DNA of 64,000 bases from Closterium sp. Naga37s-1 (taxonomy: Eukaryota; Streptophyta; Zygnematophyceae; Desmidiales; Closteriaceae), in NCBI GenBank assembly GCA_947471745.1, contig CANJKZ010000011.1:744001-808000 (forward strand), read 5' to 3'. Positions 33,901-45,900 of this stretch are shown in pieces. Below the pieces are notes generated by a model. It saw nothing but the letters and a program-made list of their open reading frames with translations. It was not told the DNA's origin and did not search any database. Numbering within the stretch: position 1 is the first letter of the stretch; each line of letters opens with the position of its first letter. Both the position numbers and the translations under genes were made by a program.

Positions 33901-34464
33901 GTTGCCGAAGCTGCGAGCCGTATCCGCCTCCCCGGCTTTCTCCATGTTGCCTGTGCCAGTCGGGCGAGCGCGTCTCGCTTCCCCACCTCTCTCCATGATA
34001 CCGTTGCAGATCAGGCGAGCGGTAGTCGCCTCCGCGTCTCTCATCACGAGGGTAACGAGGACCTGGAGAGCGCAGCTCCCCCCCGCTTCTCGAGTTGTGA
34101 TACCTCCGCGGATCTGGTGAGCGCACACTTCCCCCGCGTCCACTGTCCTGGTGCCGCCGTTGCTCTGGCGAGCGGTAGCCGCCTCTGCGCCTTTCTTCCT
34201 GCAGCTGCTGCCATCCTGGCGAGCGGTAGCCGCTTCCGTGCCTCCCGTCCTCGTGCGGGAGACGTGGATCTGGCGAGCGCGCGCCGCCACCGCGTTCCCC
34301 GTCACGATTCTGCCGCCGATCTGGCGAGCGCGTACCGCCGCCACGCCCCCCCTCCCGATACATCCGTGGATCTGGCGAGCGCGTGCCTCCGTCGCGTCCC
34401 CCATCACGATTCAGCCGAGGCTCTGGCGAGCGCGCACCGCCGCCGCGTCCTCCGTCCCGATTCA
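27971..34464 (-). CDS. Gypsy F polyprotein: gag-PR-DNMT-RT-RH-IN (fossil element, long open frame)
   Basis: An uninterrupted frame of about 2,160 codons; residue numbers count from the ATG at 34465, whose first base belongs to the solo LTR. 1-205: about a dozen imperfect GGxxRSPDxR repeats, SR-like. About 280-450: gag (RFSGDQRTGPTLKNYLMQV, EFQDFRKGRGESLLTYYNRL). 494-542: three CCHC zinc knuckles (CHRCGQPGHLRRDC, CDSCGKPGHRRREC, CEVCGKGGHAAKEC). 691-703: aspartic protease (AIIDTGAQSVILG). 865-1185: DNMT3-like methyltransferase. About 1260-1440: Gypsy RT (TLDLRQGFNQIKI, YMPFGLRNAS, CYIDDVVIF). 1568-1685: RNase H (ILYTDWSSQGMGAIL, TDHQPLTWL). 1795-1835: integrase HHCC zinc finger; about 1855-1960: integrase core (SLDLAGELPLS, VLTDQGTEFQGEF); then a GPY/F-like tail. 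I see no chromodomain and no envelope gene. The open frame together with the young LTRs suggests a recent insertion. Confidence 0.9.
30911..31873 (-). other. DNMT3-like C5-cytosine methyltransferase domain inside Gypsy F
   Basis: About 320 residues between protease and RT, in frame with both. Seen: motif I (LVELFGGIGAGLAAVVRNGI, SAM binding), a motif II-like IYVEKAPEVRKIAEHQ, DIRAITEAEVASWGHVDLLV leading to the cysteine loop (GWECQGVSWAG, motif IV), a motif VI-like LLEHLDMEGD, AYTHRLRMYWQNV (compare the RARYFWGNL region of DNMT3), then LPTLVSY, TALERELAMGYKENA (motif IX) and LGNAMDGYMMRWLVQRM (motif X). The order and the spacing before the cysteine fit DNMT3/DRM better than DNMT1 or DNMT2. 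Known: methyltransferase-bearing retrotransposons have been reported in charophytes and dinoflagellates. Inferred: the element could mark its own new copies with 5-methylcytosine. Activity cannot be judged from sequence. Confidence 0.88.
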
Positions 34465-35284
34465 TGTTGGTGCAACCCTACGGTTTGCACTCGGCTTGTT
34501 GTCCGTGTGCATGAATGTGTGTGTGTATGGAATGGTATGAGGGCATGGGATAATATATATTTCATGCTTATAATTGTGTGTGAATGTTGAGTCATGATGT
34601 CGAGTGTGTGTGTCGAGTCAATAGCGAGTTATCGCTAGACGCGTGTTACGCGGTCGTTTGTGTCTCGCGCGCGGTTTCTATTTTGTCGTGCGCGGTTTCT
34701 ATTTTGTCCTGTGTCGAACGTTCGGCGTGTCGCAGGTGTGTGCAGCAGACCCATCAAGAACTCAAGGATGAGTTTGTGATGAAGAGCCTGAGCCTTGGTG
34801 TCAAGCCTCAAGTGATTTCGAAGCTCGCCAAAAAGGGTACACCTCAAGATATTGAAGATAGTTACATTACTTTGTGTAGTGTAACATTTCACTTGGTGTA
34901 GGCCCTAGTGAAGGGTAGTTTCGAGACCCTTCGTGGTTGGGGACAGTGTGGCACTGTTCCACATCACTGTACCTCGGCTCTTGGGGTTTGTAGGAGCTGG
35001 GAGTCATTCCCAACTCGTAACTCTTCCTATCTTGTGTTCTAAGACTATAGTGGCTGCCATAGTACCGTTCGTTCAAACCGACGCTGTGTCGTCAGTTCTT
35101 TATCAAATCGTGCAATCTAAATTGCTAATTGTAGACGACGTGAAGACGCTCCAGATCCAATTTGAATCAAGTCATTTGCAGCTGTGAGCAGAACGCTATC
35201 AACGTTTGAATCCGCTGTGCAGAAATCCGTCTGTGCTCTCTATCTTTCGTTTTAGGCACATTCAAGCCTATTGTGACTATAACA
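34465..35284 (+). mobile_element. Solo LTR of Copia family E inside Gypsy F
   Basis: 820 bp from TGTTGGTGCAACCCTACGG to GTGACTATAACA, homologous to the LTRs of the Copia at 36479-42909. Perfect 5-bp target duplication ATTCA at 34460-34464 and 35285-35289. No internal region remains, so it arose by LTR-LTR recombination. It sits in the SR-like gag part of Gypsy F, so family E was active after F inserted. Confidence 0.93.
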
Positions 35285-36022
35285 ATTCAGGCGCGGATCA
35301 GGCGAACGCGCGCCGCCGCCACGTCCCTCGTCACACTGCTGACGCGGATCTGGAGAGCGCGCGCCACTGCCACGCCCCCCGCCGTCACCTTTCTCTCTGT
35401 CGCGCGGCAGGTCTCGAGTACCGTCCTTTCCTTCTGCCTCCGCCGTGCTCGGCTCCGCCGCCACGCCCGCCTGCGCGGGATCGTCGTCATCAACTCCAGC
35501 GGGCATCTCGCGCTGCTCGCCTGCGCCTTCCTCCTGGGGTTCGTCATCGCCCTTGGTCTCGCCTTCACGATTCGTCTCCCGCACTCGATTCGCCGAGTCG
35601 GCCTCGTCTTCTCCATCCACATCAAGATCGCCTTGGCGACCCGAGAAGAGCTCCTCCAGACCTCGCCCGCGACTTCTCTCTTCGCGACGGCGATAGCCTT
35701 CCTCCGGCGAGCGGTATGCTCCCGTGTCCTGGCGGTACCCATGACCGCCATCCGCTCCGTGACGCCCGTCCGTCCGCCACGGCTCACTCCCCGTCGTGAC
35801 GGATCCAGATCCGCCTCTTCCTTCTCGGGCGGATCCTCCCTCCTGGCGATCTGGCGCGAGAGGGACCTGATCCGCGCGAAAGGCCGGCCTCCGCGGCGAT
35901 CGCTCAGGCCGCCGCGGCGACCTCTCCAGCGAGCGCCCGCGCTCACGTGAGCGTTCGCGCCGCGAGCGATCCGCCTCACGGCGACCATAATTCCTGCCGT
36001 GACGCATCTCGTACACATCCAT
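35285..36022 (-). mobile_element. Gypsy F gag N-terminal part, beyond the solo LTR
   Basis: A minus-strand open frame from ATG at 36022 (MDVYEMRHGRNYGRREADRS), extremely rich in Arg, Ser, Gly, Asp and Glu, with further RSPDPR repeats just before the solo LTR. It lies 28 bp inside the 5' LTR (36051-36417). Its composition matches the SR-like start of the long frame on the other side of the insertion. It is part of the same fossil element, not a host gene. Confidence 0.75.
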
Positions 36023-36050
36023 GCTTGTACGCGCACCTTTCTGTTTGTTA

Positions 36051-36417
36051 TGAAAGTGACAGAACTCTCACCTCAAAGGTCCTCCCTGAGTGGTGTGCCA
36101 CCTGCCTGCTCTGGTAAGGTAACAACAGTCCACTATACGAAAGGATAACAAACAGAAAGCATCAGAGGTGTGTGTGAGAGTGAACTTACCTGACCTTGGC
36201 TCGAACCGTGCATTTCTCAATGTGCGGCTCGAGCCTGGGTTGGTTCGTTCTCATTGGTTGCAAGGATTTCACCCAAGGTGCTCTCCTACCAACTTCGCGT
36301 CAATTTCCCAGCTCCCACCTACCTATCCTCGAATTTGCAAACACAACATAGCTACACCTCCACTACACCACCATGATACTGGCACCTTATATGCACAACC
36401 GTGCATATTCGGTGACA
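36051..36417 (-). repeat. 5' LTR of Gypsy F
   Basis: 367 bp. On the minus strand it runs TGTCACCGAATATGCACGG ... CACTTTCA, followed by TAACAAACAGAAAGG. It is about 1.6% different from the LTR at 27527-27893. Confidence 0.9.
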
Positions 36418-36478
36418 GGACTACTGGGACGACTTGGGGGGGCACCAGGGTGAGGAACCGGGGGGGGGGGGAAGGTCT
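36418..36478 (-). mobile_element. 61-bp remnant of Copia family B between Gypsy F and Copia E
   Basis: A sliver of the family B hinge region: GGGGGGGCACCAGGGTGAGG matches GGGGGGGCGCCGGGGTGAGG near 44626. It is bounded by the right GGACT of Gypsy F and the left GGTCT target duplication of Copia E, so two elements inserted within 61 bp of each other. Confidence 0.85.
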
Positions 36479-37276
36479 TGTTGGTGCAACCCTACGGCTT
36501 GCATTCGGCTTGTTGTCCGTGTGCGTGCATGCGTGTGTGCATGGAATGGTATGAGGGCATGAGATAATATATATTTCATGCTTATAATAGTGTGTGAATG
36601 ACGAGGCATGATTTTGAATGTGTGTGTCGAGTCAATAGCGAGTTATCGCTAGTCGCGTGTCACGTCGTCGTTTGTGTGTCGTGTGCGTTTTTCTATTTTG
36701 TCGTGTGTGGAACGTTCGACGTGTCGCAGGTGTGCGCAGCAGACTTCCAAGAACTCAAGGAAGAATTTATCTTGAAGAACCAGAGCCTTGGTTTCAAGAT
36801 TTAAGTGATTTCGAAGCTCTCCAAAAGGGTAAACATTAAGATGGTGAGAATAGTTGCATTACTTTGTGTAGTGTAACATTTCTCTTGGTGTAGGCCCTTG
36901 TGGAGGGTAGTTTCGAGACCCTTCGTGGTTGGGGACAGTGTGGCACTATTCCACATCACTGTACCTCGGCTCTTGGGGTTTGTAGGAGCTAGGAGTCATT
37001 CCCAACTCGTAACTCTTCCTAATTTGTGTTCTAAGTCTATAGTGACTGCCATAGTACCGTTCGTTCAAACCAACGTTGCGTCCTCAATACTTGCTGAAAT
37101 CATGTGATTCAAAATGCCTATTGTAGGCGACATCAAGACGCTCCAGATCCAGTTTATAGAAGTTCATTTGAAGCTGTGAGCAGAACGCTATCAACACTTG
37201 AAGCCGCTGTGCAGAAATCCGACTGTGCACTCTATCTTTCGATTTAGGCACATTCAAGCCTATTGTGACTATAACA
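36479..37276 (+). repeat. 5' LTR of Copia E
   Basis: 798 bp, TGTTGGTGCAACCCTACGG ... GACTATAACA. The AT-rich ATAATATATATTTCATGC near 36565 could be a TATA-like promoter; this is inference. Confidence 0.92.
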
Positions 37277-40200
37277 AGTGGTATCAGAGCCCCTTGGAGC
37301 AGTTTCGACAATGGCTGGACCTGAGGAAAGGGGTGGCAAAGGTGCTGGTGGCAGTGGAGAAGCCCAAGCTCAAGGCCAACCCCGTGATTCAGCCATGGCG
37401 CCCATGCAACCAAGTCTTGGCCCACCTAGGGATGAGCCTAGGGTGTTTGGGCTTGACAAGTTCAATGGCGACAACTTCGTTGAATGGTCCTTCAGAATGG
37501 AGAATGTATTTGACCACTATGACCTGCTGGAGGTGATGGAAGGAACGGAGAAGCGCCCCGAGAACGACCCGGAGAAGAGCCCGTGGGTGCGGAAGAGCGC
37601 ACAAGGCTATCTCCTACTTGGGCAAGCGTTGGGGAGCAGCCAAATCCGTCACATCAAGCCATTCCAGCGTCAACCAGAGAAGGGACCAAAGGCATGGGCT
37701 GCTCTCAAGGGTGTACATGCTCCTGCAACAGCGGCGGTAGCGGTGGTGTTGGAACGGCAAATGGCGGCACTACGAATTGAAGAAGACGAAGCGGTTGAAG
37801 AAGGGGTGCATAAATTCTTCGACTTATTGACGCGGCTTGAGGGAGCTGATTTGAACTACAGTGAGCTCCAAAAGAAGACCAAGTTGCTGGCCTTACTCCC
37901 AGAGTCATGGTCCTCGCTCATCATCAATCTCAATCGTGACTTGCCCCGCCTCTCGCTTGAAGACGTGAAGCGAGCGATCCTTCAAGAGGACTTCCGCCGC
38001 CGTGAGTTGGCGAGTGCGGATGGCGCCGGGGCAGCAAGCATCGGTCGAGGGTATGGCCGTGGAAGGGGCAGAGGACGAGGGGGAGGCAGATTTGGCAGCA
38101 ACAACTTCAATGGAGGCCGCGGGAGTGGCGGATACGGCAGCGAGAACAAGAGCTACGGACGCGGTCGCGACCGATTCGACGGCGAGTGCCACTATTGTCA
38201 CAAGAGCGGACATATGTGGCGCGATTGCTACAAGCTCCCTGATGGATGGACTCCTGCTCAAAGCCTAGAGGGTAGAGGAGCAGGAGGAGGGAGAGGAAGA
38301 GGCCATGGAGGCCGTGGCGGTCGTGGAGGTGGTGCTGCAAGTATGAAGAGTGCCGGCAACGAGAGCTAGTCGAGGGACGATCGCTTTCCGGGCCAATTCT
38401 TCTTCGTGTCCACGCAAGCACCGGCTGGTCCAGAGAATGATGAAAGCTTTGAGGAGCCAGCAGCTGTGGGGAAGGTGACCCTACACTCCCTGGACTATTG
38501 GGTGATCGATAGCGGCGCTACCTATAGCATGACACCTCGTGCGGACTTGCTCACCGAACTTGAGCCGTCACTGATGAAGCATGTGACATCGGCTTTGGGG
38601 CAGCGAGCAGAGGTGAAAGGCATGGGCAAGGCCATGTTCAAGGGTGCTGATGGGAAGATGGTGGGCCTCAAGAACGAACTTTGGGTGCCCAACCTCGCTG
38701 CCAACCTGATTTCCGTGCGGCGGTTGCAAAAGGCCGGCATGAACACGAGCTCGAAGGGAGCTAAGACCTACACCGCGAGGCTTGGCGAGCGGATTCTTTG
38801 GGACCTTCACGAGGATAGGGATGTCTACAACGAGATGTGGCAGATCCCTGTGGTCCCCATGCCTAAGGAGAGGCAAGTGGCAGCAAGCATCAGCACCAAG
38901 GGTGAAGTGGTTGGTAGCGGCGATGGCGCGAACGGTCGCGCTAAGGAGATTGACTCCAAGAAGTGCAATCTTGGAGGGACCAGCAAGTTTGGTGAACATG
39001 AGGAGAGTGGTGCAGCAGCTGAGAAGCAGCACAAGGGTGAGGAGAACCCCAAGGAAGCATCAGAGGGGGACTACGGAGAGAGCATGTGGGGCACTATTGC
39101 GAGTGCGGCATTCTCCAATCCGACTTCGGCCACGGGGGAGTGTGATTCGCTCACCTTGCATCGGCGAATGGGGCATGCCGCCCTACCCATCTTGCAGCAG
39201 CTAGTGAAGAATGAGATGGTTGCTGGCGTACGTGTGAAGGGGGAGCCCGATGAGGTACTTGGCTGCCCGACGTGCATGCAAGCCAAGTTCACCCGTTACC
39301 CGTTCTCTAGTTCGGAGGCAACGGCTAAAGCACTACTTGATGAGGTGGTGATGGACGTGGTGGGCCCCCTGAAGCTTGGAGCTGCTGGAGCTGAGTACTT
39401 TCTCACCATAGTGGACGTCTACACTCGCATGACTTGGGTGTACGTGCTGTCCAAGAAGAGCGACGTGGCTGAAACGGTGAAGACCGATTGGTTGCCGATG
39501 GTGGAGCGACAACAAGACCGGTTAGTGAAGGCAATTCGCACCGATCGAGGGGGAGAGTTCCTGAGCAAGGAGTTCTCATTGTGGCTGAAGAAGAATGGCA
39601 TAAGGCACTCCCTTACCATGCCATACTCCCCTGCAATGAACGGCATCGCCGAGCGAGCGAACCGGACGATCACGGAGACGGCGCGTGGGTTGCTCATAGA
39701 AGCCGGGCTACCCGACTATTTCTGGCCTGACGCGGTGCGGAGTGCGTGTGTGGCCAAGAACAGAGCTTTGACTCATGTGGGAGTAGACAAATGGGTGCCC
39801 GATGTGGATTGGATTGGAAGGAAGCCAAAGGTGGATATGCTTCGGGTGTTCGGGTGCATGTGCATGGCGCTCGTGCCTAAGCATCTTCGGCACAACAAGC
39901 TCGGTGCCAAGGCGATATGGGCTGTGCACTTGGGCATGGCTCAAAACAGCAAGGGGTGGCTTCTTTGGGACCCATTCACCAAGAAATTTTTGGTGAGCAG
40001 AGACTGCAAATTCATGGAGAATCTGATGTACAAGGATTGGAAGGCGGAGAATGAGGCGAAGATAGGCATGCGGTTTGGGGAGGTGAAGAGTTCCAGTTTG
40101 AAGCATGTGGAGCTGCCCTTGGAGCTGAGCAGAGGCAGCACCACCACAAGGCAATCTTCCCTTGTGAATGGGGGAGAGGAGACCAAGGATGCAGAGGAAG

Positions 40201-42111
40201 AAGAGGAGGAGGTGCAGCAAGTGAGCGAGCGTGCACCGACACTTCCTTCTTGCACTACGAGTGCTCCACGGATCCGAGTCACCCCGCAGCAACACCAAGG
40301 CCTTCATGTCCCTGCAGCTGAGGAGGAAGGAAGGGGCAAGAAGAGAATCCAAGCCCCTAATTGGCTGACCTATGATGCATTGGGAAAGCCAGCCAAGTCA
40401 GCTCTGGCCGGAGTGGCACTTATGGTTGGAGATGACGAGGAGAGTGACTACGAGGAGTGTGCCTTCGCGTTCTTCTCTCCGGTGGAGATGCCGGGGGAAC
40501 CAGCAACTCTCAAGGAGGCCTTGGAGAGTAGTGATGCTGAAGAAGGCAATGGAGAGTGAGCTGAAAAGCATTGAGGAGAACGGCACGTGGGAATTAGTGG
40601 AGCTACCGCAGGGGTGTAAGGCGATTACGTCAAAGTGGCTCTTCAAGATCAAGTCCGATGCCGACGGCAAAATCGAGCGCTACAAGTCTAGGCTTGTGGC
40701 AAAGGGGTACCAGCAGAAGGAGAAGGTGGACTATAAGGAGTTGTTTAGTCATGTGGTGAAGCCGACGACGCTGGGAACTCTACTCGCGGGTGCTGCCATC
40801 AAAGGATGGGTGGTGAAACAAATGGACGTGACAACCGCATTCCTCAACGGCGCCCTAGAGGAAGAGATTTTCATGCCGCAGCCAGAGGGGTTCGATTATG
40901 GTAGTGGCAGAGTTTTGAAGCTGAAAAAGGCCCTTTATGGATTGAAGCAGGCCCTTGGGCAGTGGTATTTGAAGTTGCGAGGAGTTTTGGAGGAGATCGG
41001 CTTCACTCCCTCAACGGCCGATCACTCATTGTTCATGCTTGGCGAGGGGGAGCAGAGGAGTTTCATGGTGGTTTATGTGGATGACATCCTCATTTTCTCA
41101 CCCTCCTCTGACCTTGTGAAGGAGGTGATGCTGAAGCTTCAAGACAAGTTCAAGTGCAAGGCCCTTGGTGACGTGAGCTTCTACCTTGGGCTCCACATCG
41201 AACGAGATGTGGAGAAGCGGTGCATGCGGGTGCATCAACGGAAGTACCTAGAGGCATTGGCTGCCAAATTTGGGCAGAGTGAAGGCCATGTGGCTACACC
41301 CTTTCCCTCAGGGTTGAAGTGTGTGAAGGGACCAGAGGAAGAGAGCGTTGGTGAAGAGGAGAGGCGCCGTTTTCACTCGTTGGTGGGCAGCCTCATGTAC
41401 GCGGCGGTAAACACCCGACCGGACGTCGCCTTCGCAACCGGACAGTTGGCTAGGGTTGTTCAATGCCCTAATGAGGAGCAGGTAGCTGCTGGAATGAGGG
41501 TGGCCAAGTATCTTGGCCAAACACCGACCGTTGGGCTGCAATACTCGGCGGCGGCGCAAAGGCGCCAAAAGGGCGCGGATGGTGTTGAGCCCGGGCGTTT
41601 GTTTCTCACCGCATTCTCGGATGCTTCTTATGCATCGGAACCAGAGGACATGACAAGTGTTGAAGGGTTCATTTGCTGTGTTGGTGGAGGCCCAACTGCT
41701 TGGGAGAGCAAGAAGCAGGTGGATCAAGCATTGAGCTCGGTGGAGTCCGAGTACATGGCACTCTTCCGTGCCGTACGGGAGATTGTGTGGCAGCGGCGTT
41801 TGTTGGCTGAATTGGGGGAGGAGCAGCAAGGTTCTACCCCACTCTACTGTGACAGCCAGGGTGCCATTGATCTTGCTAAGAACCCTGTGTTGCATGGCCT
41901 CACCAAGCACATGAGGGTGAAGTGGCATTGGACGAGGAGCATGGTGGCCGCGGGTGAAGTTGAGTTGCATTATGTGAAGACGACAAGGCAGCCAGCTGAC
42001 ATGATGACCAAGAGGCTAGTGGAGCAGCAGCATTGGAAGTGTTGCAAGCTGGCTGGGATGGCTCTGAATTGAGAGAGCAAGATCCTAAGGCCAACAATCC
42101 GAGGGGGAATT

Positions 42112-42909
42112 TGTTGGTGCAACCCTACGGTTTGCATTCGGCTTGTTGTCCGTGTGCGTGGATGCGTGTGTGCATGGAATGGTATGAGGGCATGAGATAA
42201 TATATGTTTCATGCTTATAATAGTGTGTGAATGATGAGGCATGATTTTGAATGTGTGTGTCGAGTCAATAGCGAGTTATCTCTAGTTGCGTGTCACGTCG
42301 TCGTTTGCGTGTCCTGTGCGTTTTTCTATTTTGTCGTGTGTGGAACGTTCGGCGTGTCGCAGGTGTGCGCAGCAGACTTCCAAGAACTCAAGGAAGAATT
42401 TATCTTGAAGAACCAGAGCCTTGGTTTCAAGATTCAAGTGATTTCGAAGCTCTCCAAAAGGGTAAACATTAAGATAGTGAGAATAGTTGCATTACTTTGT
42501 GTAGTGTAACATTTCTCTTGGTGTAGGCCCTTGTGGAGGGTAGTTTCGAGACCCTTCGTGGTTGGGGACAGTGTGGCACTATTCCACATCACTGTAACTT
42601 GGCTCTTGGGGTTTGTAGGAGCTGGGAGTCATTCCCAACTCGTAACTCTTCCTAATTTGTGTTCTAAGTCTATAGTGACTGCCATAGTACCGTTCGTTCA
42701 AACCAACGTTGCGTCCTCAATACTTGCTGAAGTCGTGTGATTTAAATTGCCTATTGTAGGCGACATCAAGACGCCCCAGATCCATTTTATAGAAGTTCAT
42801 TTGAAGCTGTGAGCAGAACGCTATCAACGTTTGAAGCCGCTGTGCAGAAATCCGACTGTGCACTCTATCTTTCGTTTTAGGCACATTCAAGCCTATTGTG
42901 ACTGTAGCA
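42112..42909 (+). repeat. 3' LTR of Copia E
   Basis: 798 bp, the same length as the 5' LTR with roughly 25 substitutions, followed directly by the GGTCT target duplication. Confidence 0.92.
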
Positions 42910-45900
42910 GGTCTCGGAACCTCGGTGGGTACGACTCCTGTAGTAACTGACCGACTCGTCGAACATGGCGTCCTGGTAACTGAAGGACTGGTAGGTGAGT
43001 GGATCGTAGAACGCCCAGCCGGAGGAGTCGAGTGTGAAGCCAAGAAAGACGTAGGCATGGGTGCGCGCAGACAACTTGTTCCCTCCAGGGGCGCGAACGT
43101 GAGCCAGGGAACCCGAGACGCGGTAGTCAGCTGCTACACCCGGGGAACCTGTCCAAAGGGAGACTGGCGTCACCTGTGGCAGTGCGTCACTAGGCCATAG
43201 GTTCAGCTGGTGCGCTGCGTAGCGGATTGCCTGAGGCCACAGGAACTGGGGTGCACCGGCATGGCACATGGAAGTCCGGGCATCCTCCATGACCATGCCG
43301 ATGCATCGCTCGGCTACCCCATTCTACTGCGGTGAGTCTGGTAGTGTATAAGACTGGATGATCCACTGACCCTGATAGAACATTGCCAGGCGAGTGGAAG
43401 AAAACTCACCACCACGGCCCGAGTGCAGGCGGAGCCCACACATGCCCTAGGCGCTACCCCTTGCTTGTAGCCATGGCTCGAGGATGGTAGGAATAGACGG
43501 GTGGATGACCAGCGAGGACGTAACACGAGGGACGACAGGATGAGCGGCACGGCAGGATTCTGAGACCGGATCTGGGAGAACAGGAAGGGACGATGCAGGA
43601 GGCAACGGAAGACTCGAACGAGGTGGGACACGAGGGCGGAGAACAACATGAAACACACAGTCGGCACTGTAACGAGACGGACGAGACTCTGGAGACATAG
43701 TACGACTGGGAGGAGAACGACGAAGAGTCCTGTCAAACTGGGAGGGGAACGAGGCAAGGGGAACAGGAGGAGTCGGGACGACGAGACAGACAAAGCGCGT
43801 CGGTGCGGAGTCAGAAAGCCGGTCAAGGCGCTGCTGCTCCGCCTCCTCTGGCGTCAGCTGCGGCTGCACCTGCTACCGTTGCTGCTCCTGCAGCTCCGGT
43901 AGCAAGCACAGCTATGCCTGGGGCTGTGGCTCCTCGTCTACCCTCTCCTGCTGCAGCTGTAACTGAACCTGCTGCTGCGGCCGTGACTCCTCCTCGACTC
44001 TCTCCTACTGCTACTGCAATTACACCTACTGCTGCTGCAATTGCACCTACTGCTGCTGGTGTGACTCCTCCTCTACTCTGTCTTGCTGCTGCGGGTGCAA
44101 CTCCCCCTCTACTCTCTTCAGCTTCTGTAGGTTTGACTCCTCTTCTACTCGCTCAAGCCACTCCTGCTCCTCCCTCTCCAACCATAGAAGACTCTGCGCA
44201 TGGGTCTGGAAACGTACATCACGCGATGTAGGCTCCGACGTACCTGCTCCTCTGTCGCCAGCATCCCCAGAACCAGAAACTCCACCAACGACCCCTTAGT
44301 GCCTCCAGTACCTCCCACAGGAACCCCCCCGGGCTCCGTAGTGACCGACCGCAGAGACAAACGCAGAGGAACTTGCGGAATGGACGGGAAGCCAGGGAGT
44401 GAGGCAGGGCGAGGCCGCCGACTCGACAGGAGCGGCCTCCACGCCCACACCCACTGCACCACCAGCTCCAGCAGTCCCAGTACCCTCACCCTCCACAACT
44501 GCACCTCTTGCACCCCCAGACATGACAGAGACTGTACGATGCGGGGGAGACGACTGCGGAGTGACGTGCGATACACCTGACGGGGCAGGTCGTGAGAGGA
44601 GGGGGGTGCTGCCGGGGGGACTGGGGGGGCGCCGGGGTGAGGAAAAGGCCTCAGAATCTTGGTGGGGACGACTCCTGTAGTAACAGACTGACTCGCCGAA
44701 AGTGGTGTCCTGGGAACTGAAGAACTGGTAGGTGAGCGGGTCGTAGAACGCCCAGCTGGAGGTGTCTAGGGGGAAGCCAAGAAAGACGCAATCACAAGAG
44801 CGCACAGACAACTTGTTCGCGCCCGGGGCGCGAACGTGAGCCACGGAGCCCTAGACTTGGAAGTCAACTGCCACACCTTGAGACCCCGTCCAAAGGAAGA
44901 CCAGTGTCACCAATGGCCGTGTGTCACTAGGCCACATGTTTAGCTGGTGCGCAGCGTAGCGGACGGCCTGGGGCCTCAGGATCTGGGGGGCACCGGCATG
45001 GCACATGGAGGAACGAGCAACCTCCATGACCAGGCTGATGCGTCGCTCAGCTACCCCGTTCTACTGTGGCGAGGCCGGTAGCGTGCAGGAATGGACGATC
45101 CCCTGAGCCCCACAGAACGCCGACAGGCGAGTGGAGTCAAACTCACTACCATAGTCAGAATGTAGATGGAGTCCACGGAGACCATGGGCGCCACCCCTCG
45201 CTAGGAGTCGCGGCTCTAGGACGGTAGGCACGTCGGCCTTCTGTCGAAAGAGAAACACCGTGGTGTAGCGGGAGAAGTTGTCCACCACAATAAGGAAGAA
45301 GTGCTCCTGCCGTGGGCCAAGGACCGGGGACAGGCCCCAGACGTCCAAGTGCAGGGTCTCTAAGGGTGCCGTGGTGGGGGGGAACAAAGAGGAGTGAGGG
45401 GCAGCGTGCTGCCGACCCTCAACGCAAGGAGTGCACGGCGGCACAGACGAGCGGGAAAGCGGAGCGAGCGACTTTGGGAGACATGAGACCAGACGGTGAC
45501 GTACCATCCTACTGAGATGCGGGAAGTACGGGTGACCTAGACGGTGGTGCCAGAGGACCGACGGGTGGGTGAGCGACCAACAGACGCATGGCACAGCAGC
45601 TACCTGACCTGACCTGACCCAGTGTGGTGGGACCTCGTGTGTAGTGAGTACAAACCAGAGCCCGGCTCCCTAGGAAAAGTGGCCAGAAGGGCACCAGTGA
45701 CACCGTATGTGCAGGAGGCAACTGACTCCTCTAAGGGAAAAGTGGTGACAACTCCGAGGTCATGGAGGTGGCTGACACCCACCAAGTGAGGACCCCAGAG
45801 GGAGCCGCCGGACACGGGAGAGTGGTGGTGCTGTGGAAAACCACTGATCCCTTTGAGGGGTCAGCCAAGGGGACAGCGAATGGAGTGCGCAGGAGCGTGA

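Larger units (their letters stand above)
27438..36417 (-). mobile_element. Ty3/Gypsy element F carrying a DNMT3-like methyltransferase
   Basis: An approximately 9.0 kb minus-strand Gypsy element. 367-bp LTRs (TGTCACCGAATATGCACGG ... GTCACTTTCA) lie at 36051-36417 (5') and 27527-27893 (3') and differ at about 6 sites (1.6%), so insertion is recent. A candidate 4-5 bp target duplication, GGACT, is at 27433-27437 and 36418-36422, in family B Copia sequence that continues on both sides. The 3' end is odd: an 87-bp segment found inside the 3' LTR is repeated outside it (27437-27523). The coding order gag - zinc knuckles - protease - methyltransferase - RT - RNase H - integrase is read in one long frame (27971-34464). 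The gag end is interrupted by a solo Copia LTR. Otherwise it looks whole. Confidence 0.88.
36479..42909 (+). mobile_element. Near-whole Ty1/Copia element, family E
   Basis: A 6,431-bp Copia with 798-bp LTRs (36479-37276 and 42112-42909, about 3% apart) and a perfect target duplication GGTCT (36474-36478, 42910-42914). Directly after the 5' LTR is the primer site AGTGGTATCAGAGCC (initiator Met tRNA type). A polypurine tract, GAGGGGGAATT, precedes the 3' LTR. Coding parts lie from about 37311 to 42072: gag with UBN2-like RVFGLDKFNGDNFVEWSF and a CHYCHKSGHMWRDC zinc knuckle (about 38190), protease (WVIDSGATYSMTPR, about 38500), integrase (MDVVGPLKLGAAG, IRTDRGGEFLS, MNGIAERANRT, about 39350-39680), RT (KSRLVAKGYQQKE, VVYVDDILIFS, about 40680-41100) and RNase H (TAFSDASYASEPE, YCDSQGAIDLAKN, about 41610-41880). 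Young, with about two breaks. Confidence 0.93.

Noticed and set aside
27640-36360. Repeated 120-160 codon plus-strand frames starting MCVRVNLPD
   Set aside because: They lie within the two Gypsy F LTRs on the opposite strand and are simply the LTR repeat.
27971-36417. Envelope-bearing (retrovirus-like) element
   Set aside because: No frame after integrase with signal peptide or membrane segment; the coding region ends close to the 3' LTR.
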